The notes below the pieces were generated by a model. That model was not told where the DNA came from and did no database searches. It saw only the letters and a program-made list of their open reading frames with translations. Below, piece by piece: positions 10,834 through 22,350 of a stretch of DNA of 64,000 bases (the stretch's first letter is position 1; every line of letters starts with the position of its first letter). This stretch comes from Ceratotherium simum simum (lineage: Eukaryota; Chordata; Mammalia; Perissodactyla; Rhinocerotidae), in contig NW_004454178.1 in assembly GCF_000283155.1 (NCBI RefSeq), positions 8,873,940 through 8,937,939 of the forward strand, read 5' to 3'. Position numbers and translations under genes: made by a program.

Positions 10834-12044
10834 TAGACTATATATTTTAGAACAGTTTTAGATTTACAGAAAAATTGAGCAGATAGCACAGAGAGTTCAT
10901 ATATTATACCCCACGCCTACACAGTTTCCCTATCATTAACATCTTACATTATTATGATACATTTGTTACACTTAATGAACCAATATGGATAATATTATTA
11001 AACTAAAGCCTGTATTTTATTCAGATTGCCTTAGTTTTTACCTGATGTCCTTTTTCTGTTCTAAGATCTCATTACACATTACATTTAGTTGTCTCCTTAC
11101 ACTCCTCTGGCTGTAACAGTTTCTCAGAAGTTTCTTGTTTTTGACGCCCTTCACAATTTTGAGAAGTACTGGCCAGGTATTTTGTAGGATGCCCTTCTAT
11201 TGGAATTTGTCTGATGTTTCTCATGATTAGACTGGACTAATGGGTTTCGGGGAGGAAGATCACAAAAGTAAAGGGCCATTTTCATCACATATCAAGGGTA
11301 CATTACTATCTACATGACTTATGACTGTTGATGTTGACCTTGATCACCAAGATGAAGTAGTGTTTGCCAAGTTTTTCTTCTGTTACTCCTTTTGCCTTAT
11401 CCCACCCCCCTTTCCATACTGTGCTCTTGGGAAAGAAGTCACTCTGCACAGCCCACACTTAAGGAATTGGGGGTTATGCTCCCCTCCTTTAGGGCAGAGT
11501 ATCTACATAATTTATTTGGAATTCTTCTGCACAGGAGAGTTGTCTCTACCACATTTATGAACACATTCAACCATTTATTTATACCAGGGACCCATGGATA
11601 TTTGTTTTATACTTTGGGTTATAAACCACTTTATAACTACTTTATTTAATTTTGTCGTTCAGATTGTGCCAGCTTTGTTCACTGGGAGTTCTTTCGGTTA
11701 GCTCCTGTGACATACTCTCACCAATATGGGTTATGTTTTGTTTAGTTTTTTTTTTAGAACACTTGCTTTATTTCTGGTACTGCAAGATACTTTGGCTCAT
11801 CTTGTATATTTCCTGTCCTAGTCCTAGAATCAGCCATTTCTCCAAGGAGCCCTGGTTCCTTTTAATGGAGAATGGTATTAGAAACTAAGCCCTGGGTGCT
11901 AGGTGTGGTCATTGCTACTGGGGTGTTTGCTGTAGTATTTTAAAGCAAAACTAAATCCCTGGCATCATGTCATTTAATTCCAAAAAACATCTGTATGTGT
12001 GTAAAAAATGAGGGTATTTTCTTAAATAACTAAAATGTCAAAAT

Positions 12045-12774
12045 AGCCTGTGGCTGCCCCAACAAATTACCATAAACTTAGTGGCTTAAAACAACAGAAG
12101 TTTATTCTCACAGTTCTGGAGGCCAGAAGTCTGAAATCAGGCTGTCTGAAGGACCCCATTCCCTCAGAAGGCTGTAGAGGAGAATCATTCCTTGCTTCTT
12201 CCACCTTCTGGAAGGAACATCCCAGGCATTCCTTGGCTGGGATCCATATCACTCCAATCTCTGCCTTCTATTTTTTTGTGTGTGTGTGAGGAAGATCAGC
12301 CCTGAGCTAACATCCAATGCCAACCTTCCTCTTTTTTTTTTGCTGAGGAATATTGGCCCTGGGCTAACATCCATGCCCATCTTCCTCTGCTTTATGTGGG
12401 ACGCCGCCACAGCATGGCTTGACAAGCGGTGCGTCAGTGCGCACCCCGGATCCGAACCTGCGAACCCCGGGGCTGCCGAAGCGGAGTGCGCACACTTAAC
12501 CGCTGCGTCACCAGGCTGGCCCCTAATCTCTGCCTTCTTGATCACACTGCCTCCTCTTTGCTGAGTCTTCTGTGCCTGTCACGTCTCCCTCTGCCTCCCT
12601 GAGGACACTTGTCATTGGATTCATGGCCCACCCAAATAATCCAGGAAAATTCCTAATCCTCTCAAAATATTTAATCACATCATTTGCCATATAAAGTAAT
12701 ATTTGCAGGTTCCTGGAGTTAGGATGTGGATATGGTTTTTTTTTTTGGTGGGGGGCCCCATTCAGTCGACTACA
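12045..12774 (+). mobile_element. MLT1/MaLR-like LTR (provisional), interrupted by an ERE
   Basis: It contains 'aacaaattaccataaacttag', 'cagttctggaggccagaagt' and 'cattccttggctgg', and ends in 'gtcgactaca'. This is typical MaLR-type LTR text in + orientation. An ERE splits it at 12270-12524. A related LTR is at 58115-58577. Confidence 0.7.
12270..12524 (-). mobile_element. ERE SINE, longer type
   Basis: Reverse ERE with the tail 'gaggaagatcagccctgagc' and 'gctgaggaatattggccc'. Target-site duplication AATCTCTGCCTTCT at 12256-12269 and 12525-12538. Confidence 0.94.
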
Positions 12775-13470
12775 ATAATTAACAAAATTAATAATGGTTT
12801 CTTAACATTGTCTATGTTCTTAATGTCCCAGTCTGTATTCAGATTTCTCCATTGTCTCAAAAATATCTTTTTACAGTTGGTTGGTTTGAATCAGGATCCA
12901 AACAAGGTCCACTCATTACATTTGATTTGGTCTCTTAAGTCTCTTATAATCTAGAACACTTCACTCTTTTTTTATCCTCTAAAATTGTTAAAGAAAGAGG
13001 TCATTCATCTGCAAATTGGCCCACATTTGGTTTGTCTGATTGCTTTCTGGTGGTATTATTTAATTGTTTCCCTCTATTTCCTATAGACTGGAAGTTGGAG
13101 CCAAAAGCTTGATTAGATTCAGAGTAAACTTTTTATTTTTTGACAAAAATACACTTCTAAATATTACTGTGCAGTTCAAATAGCATCCTAACGGGAGACA
13201 TAATTTATAGCTGTCGCACGTTTCATGATCTAAGATTGATTAAAATATCCAGGTGATGGCAGACATCCTTCCAGTGCAGAATTCCCCCATCAATCCTCTA
13301 ATGGTTTTAACATCCATCAATGACTGTTGCCTAAAACATTTATTTAGCATCCCTACTTTGGCCCAGATTATTTTCATTAGGTTAGTTTCATCTTTTCTTG
13401 TCCCCTTTATTTCTGTAGCCGGCTGTTTAGAAAACATCTTTTCACCCTCCAGCTCTCTTTAGATCTCCAT
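12775..13470 (-). repeat. Old LINE-1-like sequence (provisional)
   Basis: Phrases such as 'aatcaggatccaaacaagg' and 'ttaagtctcttataatctagaac' parallel 10260-10340 and 27790-27850. It is diverged and no long frame survives. Confidence 0.5.
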
Positions 13471-13857
13471 TAGGTCTAGGGACGTCTGACACTGAGGGGA
13501 CACGGTCTGTCTTGCCTGGGGAGATGATGAATTGGGTCAGTGTTTCCTAAAGGTCACACGTGAAGCCCATAAAGCAGGTGGTTGTAGTTGTACCCTGTTG
13601 GGAGGGTGGGGGTTAGAGGAAGGTGGGTGGGAGGGAAGCACTGCGCACCTGGCGATCTCCTCTTTCCTGAGGTCAAACTCAAAGGCTTTTACTGGAAAGA
13701 ATTAGTAAGAAAACTCTTGAACAAAGGCTGAGCTCTTTGATTTCAGAGGAGCGAATTAAGGCACGGCCAAAGAAAGAGTTCATCGGTGTCAGGTGGAATC
13801 AGAGTAGAAAAAGTCCTGGAGTCCCTGAACAGAGCCTGTCAGGGATTTAACCTCGGG

Positions 13858-13876
13858 ACTACATCTCCCAGAATTC
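13858..13876 (+). promoter_or_regulatory. ZNF143/THAP11-type SBS motif
   Basis: ACTACATCTCCCAGAATTC fits the ACTACAnnTCCCAG consensus bound by ZNF143 (Staf) at CpG-island promoters. It lies at the upstream edge of the island. Function is inferred from the motif only. Confidence 0.7.
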
Positions 13877-13908
13877 CGCTCTCCGAGTCCCACCCACCCT
13901 TAAGCGAC

Positions 13909-13920
13909 TGCGCGTGCGCG
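13909..13920. promoter_or_regulatory. NRF1-like site
   Basis: TGCGCGTGCGCG closely resembles the palindromic NRF1 motif GCGCATGCGC and lies about 33 bp downstream of the SBS motif within the island. Confidence 0.5.
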
Positions 13921-13999
13921 AGGCGGCTGACGACCTGCCCTCCCAGGCCCCACAACTCTCGAGATTGCGCGCGCCTGCCTCCCTCCCGCCCCTTCCAGG

Positions 14000-14186
14000 C
14001 CCTCGGTCCGTCCGCTGGGGGCGCGCGCAGTGCGTGGCAGGCGACAGCGGCGCCGGCGGCTGGGAGCGCGGGTCGCGTGGCGGTGCGTGGTTGCTAGGGG
14101 CGCTTGAGGCCGCCCGCTCGCCCATTAGGCCAAGGGAGGAAGCAGCGCGGAGCCGGCGCCGAGCCGGGCGAAGCTGGGTCTGTTAG
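14000..14186 (+). other. TTLL4: TTLL4 non-coding first exon (5' end uncertain)
   Basis: The 3' boundary is well supported by the strong donor CTGTTAG-gtgagt at 14186/14187 in the CpG island. The transcription start is not visible, and 14000 is a nominal value. The exon would splice to the acceptor at 34610, or to an intermediate 5' UTR exon. Confidence 0.6.
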
Positions 14187-16129
14187 GTGAGTGTGGCCGC
14201 GGAGCTGGAGGAACGACCCTCCGCCGGCCCGACTGTCCCGCCCCTCCCTCCGCCCGAGTCCTTTCGCGCGTGTCCCCAGCCCCCCGGACGCTCCCGCCGC
14301 AGCCCCGCTTCCTGCCCGCCAACACGCTGTCCCCTGGGGGCCAGGGGGCCGCGGCCTTCTACCTGGCCGGGACTTGGCGCCTCCTCGGCTCCTTCTCCTC
14401 CTCGGCCACGCCCCGTGAATTTAGCCGGCCCGCCCCTGGTGCCCGGACCCTGCAGCATCCCCGCGCCCTGGGCCTCCGTGCCGCCTCTTTCCCGCCGCGC
14501 TGCGCTTTAAACTCGCCTCGCTTGGGTGTGAGCCCAAGCTTGAGGCTTCATGGCTGAATTTAACATGGATATCTACTTTTTTACTTCCCCATCACAGTAT
14601 CTATAAACACTTTCCTAAACTATAGAGATTCAAACAAGGTCTGAGATCCTGTGGAATTTAACTCTTCATTTACTCATCCTTCATTTACTCACCCTTCATT
14701 TAATCATTCAATAATTTTTAATCAACATCGATAAATGGTTAACGAGCCAGGGCACTATGGAAGGCGCTGGAGGGATACAGTGGTGAACAAGATAGGCGTG
14801 TTCTCTGGAGCTTGTATCTAGGGGAGGTTTTAATCAAGTAAACAAGCATTTGTCATACTGTGTGGTGTGTGCTCTGATAGAAGATTAGAAAGATGTTTAA
14901 CCCCGATTTACTTGGAAAACTATTATCCTCATTCCCTGGTCTTCAAATTCCCATTCTGGATCTGGAAAATTTTTAATCCTTTATGGAGTCATTTCTGCTC
15001 TCCCAGATGCTGCAGATCACATCTTCCTTAGCTTCAGCATCTGTTGGTGTAGCCAATCAACGAGTAGCTGGGGGACCCTTTGGGACAGTGTTTCATCCCA
15101 TCCTTCATTTCTTGCAATAAATACTGAGACACTGTTTGCATAAAAACCATCCTCTTGGTGCCTAGAAAGTTACTGGCTGCTTATTGATTGGACGGAATGG
15201 AACCTTGAAAAATTATCAAGTGTTTTCTGGGAATAAAGAGGTGAGAGGACGCTCCAGATAACAAAGTAGCTTTAGAAAAGATACAGCAAGGCCCGAAAAG
15301 AGAACAGTTTGACAGACCTGAGCTGGGTTTGGAGGGAGCCATCCAGTGACAAATAGGGAGAGGGGAATGAATAGGGGTTAGATCACAAAGGGCTTTGGAT
15401 GCTTTGCTAAAGAGTTAGAACTGTATCCTCCAGAAGAGGGTTTTCAAGCGGGGTGACCTGGGACCAAGACCTGCACATGTACCTTTAGAAGAATCAGTTT
15501 CTAGATCCTCAGCTTACAAATGAACTCTTCTAAAACTGACCTGACAAAAAACGCTTCCCAAATTTTACTGTAAGTGTTTTCTCCTGAGTGTAAAAACCTC
15601 AGGTTGCCAAATGGAATATTTTGGAAATAGTGATTTCAGGGAGGCCTCGTTTGGTGATTGTTACCTCTAAAACCCAGAAGGCTTCCTGTCTTCCCCTGTC
15701 TAATACACATTGCTGTTAGGGTGAAGCTTGTTCCTTGTTGGAATATTCTGAATTCAGAAGAGCACAACAGTTAAATGAGACTGGAATGTTTTTTGGGACC
15801 ATGGGTTTTTTAAGCTATGTTGGCTAAAACTTGCACAAAAACTTTTAGAAGAGATTTCCTTTGGGTGTGTGTTATTCAGTAAGATAGTTAAGACTTATTT
15901 TATCAGATCAAATCATGAAATGTTTATTCCAATTGCAGTTAGTCCTTAACTTCATTTTATAAAATATTTAATATTTTCTCCCTCCTCTTAACAAAAGAAT
16001 AAACTTGCTTAAACTTGGGATGAAAATTTTAGAATTCAGCTTTAAGATGCCCAAGGAATACATGATTTAAAAAATTTCTTTGGGGATGCAGTAAAACCAT
16101 TTGAAGAGTATATTGCAGGAAAACCATGG

Positions 16130-16710
16130 AAAGATGATTAGCAGGAAAATAACATCAGGTTTGGGTCTGAGATGACTGTAGTGTTGGGATGTGGGTTGAA
16201 TAGAAAGGGTTTCAGGCTGGAGGCAGGGGAACCAGTGAGAAAACTAGAGACCACGCTAGAGCTGATGATTGCTTTATGGTGGTTGCAGTGGGAATGGAGA
16301 GGGTTTAGAGAGATGTTAAAGATGGTAGACTGGACAAAACCTGGTGGCAAAGTAGATGCAGGGTAAGAGGGACAAGGGGCAGTCTGGAATAATCCTCGGT
16401 TTCTGACTTTAGTCCCAGGTGTGTGGTGATGAGAAGGAACTATTAGGAGGAGGGGCAGCTTTGAGGAGAAAGATGAAGGAGTTACACTTTGGACATGCTG
16501 ACTTGAAGTCCCTGCAGCGCATCCAGGTAGAAGGGCCCAGAAGGTCTTTTTGTAGGCCTGGAGCTCATGGCAGAGGTCTGGGTGATGATAGAAAGTTGAG
16601 AAGGTAGGAGGTGGCTGAGGTCATGGGGTGGAAGCGGCTGCTCTGGGAGAGTTTGTGGTGAGAATTTTAGCTGCCATTTATTGAGTGCGTACTGTGTGCC
16701 AGGCAAAGTG
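16130..16710 (+). repeat. Ancient interspersed repeat fragment, family not named
   Basis: It shares 'gagaaactagagaccacgc', 'ttgcagtgggaatgg', 'gacatgctgacttgaag' and 'gtctgggtgatgatag' type text with the 7.6-8.8 kb and 23.7-24.3 kb repeats. Coding potential is not credible. Confidence 0.5.
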
Positions 16711-17263
16711 AGAAGGCCGAGCTCAGAGGATTACCAGTGCTGAAAGAGTGGGGAGAGGAGAAGGGGTGGAACGAGGCGGGCAGAGGATTTATAACCATAT
16801 ACAAAAATGAATCTGTAAATGAGGAGTTATCATTTGCTGAAAAACTGTACGTAGATGAAGCTTTAACTTCAGGGTCTGATCTTAGGATAAAGGGTTCAGT
16901 TCAGCTTCCCCGCTAGATTCCTTCTATGACCTTGGAATTGTCTGATCGTAGGCTCCTTGGTTTTTAGCATGGGATCAGGTGCTATGGTCTATCAGTGAAA
17001 TGCAGAGAAAAATTTTCTTTAATGCCCCAAACTTCTCACCCTCTCTTCTGGCAGAACTGGAAAGCCAGAGCTGGCATTTTGGAACAAATACTAATTTGTG
17101 AGAGTGCTGATTTCTCTTAGGCCCTGAAATACAAAGGACCTTTTCCTTAGGAACCTTGTGGATATCCTGGACAGGCAGTGCTGTTCTAGACCAGAGGTTC
17201 TTATACATTTTGGTCGTAGGACTCCTTTATGCCTTTCAGAAGCTCTTTGGGGTCTTCAATATA

Positions 17264-17460
17264 TATATATATATTTTTGATGAGGAAGATTGGCCCTAAG
17301 CTAACATCTCTGCCAGTCTTCCTCTGTTTTGTATGTGGAACACCGCCACAGCATGGTTTCGTGAGCACTGTGCAGGTTTGCACCTGGGATCCGAACGCAC
17401 AAACCCCAGGCCACGGAAGTGGAGCGGGCGAACTTAACCACTATGCCACTGGGCCAGCCC
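17264..17460 (-). mobile_element. ERE SINE
   Basis: Reverse ERE with target-site duplication CTTCAATATA at 17254-17263 and 17461-17470, inside the hAT relic. Confidence 0.92.
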
Positions 17461-17586
17461 CTTCAATATATTTTTTCATTTGGGATGTCTGTCTATCTGT
17501 CTTGATATTTACCATATTAGTAATGGAAATATTTATTAATTCATTTAGAAATAATAATAAACCCATTACAAGTTAACATAAGTAGC

Positions 17587-17777
17587 TTTTTTTTTTTTTG
17601 AGGAAGATTGGCCCTGAGCTAACATCTGTGCCAGTCTTCCTCTCTTTTGTATATGGGATGCTGCCACAGCGTGGCATGACAAGTGGTGTGTATGTCTGCG
17701 CCCGAGATCCGAACCCGCGAACCCTGGGCTGCCAAAGCCAAGTGCGCAAACTTAACCGCTACGCCACCGGACTGGCC
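17587..17777 (-). mobile_element. ERE SINE
   Basis: Reverse ERE with target-site duplication CATAAGTAGC at 17577-17586 and 17778-17787, inside the hAT relic. Confidence 0.92.
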
Positions 17778-17831
17778 CATAAGTAGCATTTTTTAAATGA
17801 AAAATGCTGTTGTTTCAAAAAGACCAATGAG

Positions 17832-18023
17832 GGCCGGCCCCGTGGCTTAGCGGTTAAGTGCGTGCGCTCCGCTGCCAGCGGCCTGGGTTCGGATCCCGCG
17901 TGCGCACCGAGGCACCACTCTTCCAGCCATGCTGAGGCCGCGTCCCACATACAGCAACTAGAAGGATGTGCAGCTATGACAGACAACTATGTACTGGGGC
18001 TTTGGGGGAAAAAAAAAAAAAAA

Positions 18024-18053
<30 letters not shown>
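17832..18053 (+). mobile_element. ERE SINE with long A tail
   Basis: Forward ERE with target-site duplication AGACCAATGAG at 17821-17831 and 18054-18064. A nearly pure A tail of over 40 bases suggests a recent insertion. Confidence 0.94.
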
Positions 18054-18055
<2 letters not shown>

Positions 18056-18233
18056 ACCAATGAGAAGAGTGACCTTGTTTTTGCAAATCTCTTTAACGTC
18101 TGGCTTAATAGAAGACAGCTGGCTTTTCTTATCTACTTCTACATTCGACTGATTGTGATGTGTTGTTTTGGTTGAATTATGAAGAAAATCCAGCCTCACA
18201 CAGATATTTGGTTGGAAAAGGGAGGAGTATTTT

Positions 18234-18462
18234 TTTGTGTGTGTGAGGAGGATCAGCCCTGAGCTAACATCCATGCCAGTCCTCTTTTTGCTCAGGAAGA
18301 CTGGCCCTGGGCTAACATCCGTACAGATCTTCCTCCACTTTACATGGGACACCGCCACAGCATGGCCTGACAAGCTGTGCGTCCGTGCGCGCCCGGGATC
18401 GGAGCCCAGGCCGCCAGCAGCAGAACGCGCGCACTTAACTGCTATGCCACGGGGCCGGCCCC
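18234..18462 (-). mobile_element. ERE SINE, longer type
   Basis: Reverse ERE with target-site duplication AAGGGAGGAGTATTTT at 18218-18233 and 18463-18478. Confidence 0.94.
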
Positions 18463-20279
18463 AAGGGAGGAGTATTTTATTGCCTTTTCAGATAATTGTG
18501 GGTATTCTTCTTTGGTACTACGCAAACTTATCAAGGGGTGGTTTTGTGAAGGTTAGTAGCAATGTGGATCTGAAATATCAGTGAACTTGTCATAGTTTGT
18601 TACATTAAGAGCCGTTGGCCGATCTCATACCTTGACCAGGTCATTTTACCCGTGGCTGATTCTGTAACATTGTGTGATAGGTGTTTGGAAAACATTGGTT
18701 CACTGAGTTATGCAGATCTTCCAAATGTTGCTACATTTTATTATACAGTATCCAAAAAATCTTATTCACATTATCCCCAGACTCGCAAAACGGTTAGGCA
18801 TTGGGAAGTGTAAGTATGGTCAAGCCATGGTGGCAGATACAGTTTTGTCAAAATTCTTATTTTCTCTTGGAAGCTCCAATTTTATCGTTGGCAACAAAGA
18901 CTATCAAGTTGTTTTCCTTGAAGTGACAGGTGTACTTTGTTTCATTTTCTAGAAAATGTCTGCCAGATACCAAAGTCTGAATGACCATCGCTTGTGTTTT
19001 CATTCATTCTTTCAAGTACGCATGGTGTTCCACAGAAAAATCTTGCAATTCAAACAATCACACAAGTGCTGTACTTAGAGACAACCCCCATCTTCTCTAT
19101 GCCACATAAATGTTTTATATGTACTTATCATTTTGTCACGTAGAATATTAAACAGGTGTACTCAAGGATGGAGATTTAATGCAATTTTTACTGCGTCATC
19201 AAGGACATCCTTAAGTCAGGCTGGCATCTGTTCTTTCACTGTGCGGTGAAGAACTGTGTGGTGGCGAAGGATCTCTCTTAGTGCCAGTGTCTCCATTCCT
19301 GCTCAGGCACCAGCAGTGGGACCTACAATTGCTTTTGCACCATCAGTGGAAAGATCAGCACAATAAAAAAGGCAAATCACGTCTTAGTTTTGTTATGAAG
19401 ATAGTTTCACCCAGCAGAACCCCTGGAAGGCTCTCAGGGTTCCTTCAGGGCCTGTGGACCATTGTTTGAGGGTCACTGCTCCAGAGCTTAGCTGAGGAGG
19501 AGGAGGAAGGATGTTCCTTTCTGAAGCTGATAAAGGTCAAGGCTTTAGGAGAGCTGGTCACCTAGTTATGTTAAACCTTCAGCGGTTTTCACTTTTCCGG
19601 AATTTGTGGATTTGCCTCCCTCAGCTCTAGCCACTGTAAGCTGTATTTACCCGCAGATTAGCCAACTCCTTTTGCATTATGGAACTGTGTTCTAGAAAAG
19701 CTGCCTATTCTAACTGTGCTGCTGCCCCTCCCTCCTCTCTAGGGCTGGGGCATTGACCTTCCTTTCTCAGTAGGGCTTTAAAGAAGTTCATTGCTCCTCC
19801 AACTTTCTTTAGGGAGATGTAGCTTGAGATTGATCTCATAAGAGAAAATGGGCCTGATTCCTACATTCCTCCCCATTCTGTTTGGTTCCAGGTAACTCAG
19901 TTCTATCTTCTAACATAACAATTGAGCAATTAAAATAATCTCATCAGAGACCTTGTGAATTGTAGACCATTTCTGACGTGCTGAGTTCCCCTGGTGACCA
20001 AGGGAACACTTAGAGGAGGAAGAGGAAACGGCAGATCCCGATAGTCACACACTGTAATATAGGACAGTGATTTAATCAGCGGGTAATGAAGAGTTGCTTT
20101 CTGTGGAAAGAGATACCTTGTAAAAAGTTGGTCTGGGCCTGGCCCCTGGAGACTTGATGGTGTGAGACATCAGCTATAGATTTTCTAGAATAGGCTGCTT
20201 ATCGTTCACTCTCGCTTAAGGAGGAAACTGGAGGCAAAATTACCCCCACGAAAAGTGGAAGGTGAAACGAGATAGGCAG

Positions 20280-20500
20280 TTTGTGGATGCTGTGTGAAGA
20301 TGACAAAGCAGGCTGTTGAGATTCCCGAGGCTGGATACTTTAGAAGGGGAGAGGCCGGAGCCAGGGACATCAGTCAGGATGCTGTTGCAACAGTCCTGTA
20401 CTTGTTGAGAGGGTAGAGGATTAGGGAGTGGGTGAGCCAGCAGTGCGAGAAGGAAGGGATGTTTCAGGCCGTTTAGTTTATCTTTAGAATGCTCTGCAGT
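20280..20500 (+). repeat. Ancient interspersed repeat fragment, family not named
   Basis: It shares 'gatgctgttgcaacagtcc' and adjacent text with the repeat at 23.8 kb. Confidence 0.45.
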
Positions 20501-20726
20501 TCTTACCCTTCCTTTCTTATCCCTTTAGTCAGTTTTTTTTTGGGTTTCATTTTTAATGGCTTTATGGAGCTGTAACTGACATTGAACTTATTCATCAATT
20601 GTTTTTTAAACTTTGTTCCAGGAAGGCTTAGTGCCCCTGAAGTTGTTGGAGGAGGAGACTTGGACAGTATTGCTTAGGAGGAGGCCAAACAGGGCAATGA
20701 TCTTCCCCCTTCTACCAGAATAGCTC

Positions 20727-21583
20727 TGTTACCGCACCAGGTCCGTTTTTGCCCGCCGCCCGGAAAGCCAATCACCAGGACAACGAGATTGCAGGGAGAG
20801 AGGGTTTAATCACAAGGCAGCCAAGTGAGGAAAACGGGAGAACAAGTCTCAAATCCGCCTCCCCGAAAATAGGGACTCAGGGCCATTTATGGGGAAGGGG
20901 GCAAGGTGGTCTGAAATGATTGGGGTGAGGAGAGATGAGGGAATTGATGATCTGCGCAAGCGTGGTCAGGCTTCATGCCTGTTCGTAGGACACATATTCA
21001 CAGAATGGCGGCATTAGCATGCCCTGAGGGTGGAGTTCCAACCTCTTGCCGTCAAAAGGGCCCAGTTGATGGGTTGGTGGTCTCAATGCGGCCCAAAGTG
21101 GACAAGGGGTTCAGGTCCTGAAAAAAATAGCTCAAACACCCATTACCATGGTGACACAGGCTCCAGGGAGATGTCATCTATAGGAACCTAGTGGCAGTCA
21201 GATAGCACATTGCCCAAACAGCACAGTTAACAATGGGTAAGTTTATCAAGCAGATTTAAGTCCTCGCCTTCCATTCTGATAAGTTTCTAGGTAAGGCCAT
21301 CCCCCCTTCTTCCTGGTACAGGGAAGAAAATGCCTTTACAAATGGAGATGTCTTTACATCTTTCTTTACAAATGTAAATGTCTCTCATAAAGGGTAACTA
21401 GAACTAAGAATGGGCTTAGCACGACCCACCCAGGTACCGGGAGATGTCTATGGTAATGGCCTTTTCTAGGGGCAGGCCTCCCATTCCAAACTCCTTTGGT
21501 CAGTTAGTAGGGGTGGGGGTCAAAATGTCATTCAGGCAGAGACATATTTTGAGTTGGCAAATTCCGGTCCCCCATAGTTACTA
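20727..21583 (-). mobile_element. Class I ERV solo LTR, type B
   Basis: On the minus strand it begins TAGTAACTATGGGGG and ends GGTGCGGTAACA. A poly(A)-signal-like ATTAAA lies in its 3' half ('gggtttaatcac' on +). Flanking 4-mers are GCTC (20723-20726) and GCTG (21584-21587), one mismatch, consistent with the 4-bp duplication of class I ERVs. Bases 21240-21560 are homologous to the U3 part of the other LTRs here, but 20727-21200 is unlike them. Confidence 0.75.
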
Positions 21584-22350
21584 GCTGCTGAATCATCAAT
21601 GGCTGTTTGCTGGTTTCAGCTCTGCATTTGTCTGTTAGAGATAACACAGGGATCCCCTATAGAAACCATCATGGAGCTTATGAGGCATATCCGTGTGAAA
21701 AGAGAACAGTGGTAAATGATAGGCTTTGCAAAGTATCAAATTAGAGGAATAAATACCCAGCAGATATTCATGGGTAGGGCTGGGCTTGAGCAGGCCTGGA
21801 AAAGGTAGATAAAATATGAAAGAATTCAGAAGGAAGAGGCTTAGTGGAGTAAAGGCCTGCAGTCAGGTTTGAAAGGTTTACTCCAGTTTAGTGTAAGACA
21901 GCACAGTTCGTATAGCAGTGTTCAAGGTGGAAGGAAATGGAAATAAGCCTTAGAAAAAGACTGAAGCCAGACTATGAGGTCTTTCAACCTGTCGGGGAAG
22001 AGGGAGAATCCTCCTCCGCTCTTTCCCTCAAGGTTCTTATGGCTGGCCAAATAATTAAAAAGACAGGTTAGCAGGAGAAAATAACACCAAGTTTAATAAC
22101 GTGTATACATGGGAGAAACCAGGGAAACTGAGTTTCTCAACACAATGGCAGAGATTCTCACCTTAAATACTATCTTCAGCTAAAGACAAAGGAGGATGCT
22201 GGGGGTGGGTGGTGTTTTGGGGTTTCAGAGGGGAAGAAGACAATTTACATGAAGAAGGAAATGTAAACGGTTGTCAGACAATGCTTTGCAGGGCCACCTA
22301 TAGAGAATGTGGCCGGAGAGACAGGAATTATAGTAATCAAGAGTATGTAG

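Larger units (their letters stand above)
9385..11885 (-). repeat. Old LINE-1-like sequence (provisional), with a pseudogene and an ERE inserted
   Basis: It carries recurring phrases such as 'gagagtaagttgtaaatatcatgccc', 'caggaaatttaacatggata' and 'tgatgtctctttagcc'. Diverged copies of the same text recur at 10850-11300, 12775-13060 and 27215-28400, which shows that it is repetitive. It resembles the non-ORF2 part of old L1M elements. Orientation and subfamily are not certain. Confidence 0.55.
6700..13850. other. STK36-TTLL4 intergenic region
   Basis: No host gene is seen. It holds a MIR-like relic (about 7090-7234), four EREs, an ancient repeat (7.6-8.7 kb), a processed RPL37 pseudogene (9512-9870), L1-like sequence from 9.4 to 13.4 kb and an MLT1-like LTR. 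Confidence 0.8.
13850..14560. promoter_or_regulatory. TTLL4: CpG-island promoter of TTLL4
   Basis: About 700 bases are very G+C-rich and dense in CpG, in sharp contrast to the A+T-rich flanks. The island lies immediately around a strong splice donor (14187) and has no TATA box at a clear position, as expected for a dispersed housekeeping-type promoter. It is the only CpG island between STK36 and the TTLL4 start codon, hence the assignment. Confidence 0.88.
17192..19478 (-). mobile_element. hAT/Charlie-type DNA transposon relic with decayed transposase, interrupted by four EREs
   Basis: Imperfect terminal inverted repeats are visible: CAGAGGTTCTTATAC at 17192 and, on the other strand at the right end, CAGTGACCCTCAAAC. 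Both resemble the MER5/Charlie CAGTGGTTCTCAAAC terminus. Flanking 8-mers TTCTAGAC (17184-17191) and CTCCAGAG (19479-19486) agree at 5 of 8 positions, consistent with a very old 8-bp duplication. On the minus strand around 19400-19150 the decayed translation has TDGAKAIVG, LHRTVKEQMPA and LKDVLDDAVKIA, a pattern like the hAT 'CTDGA...LKDVL..AVKI' segment. The frame is broken by stops and the element is dead. Confidence 0.75.
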
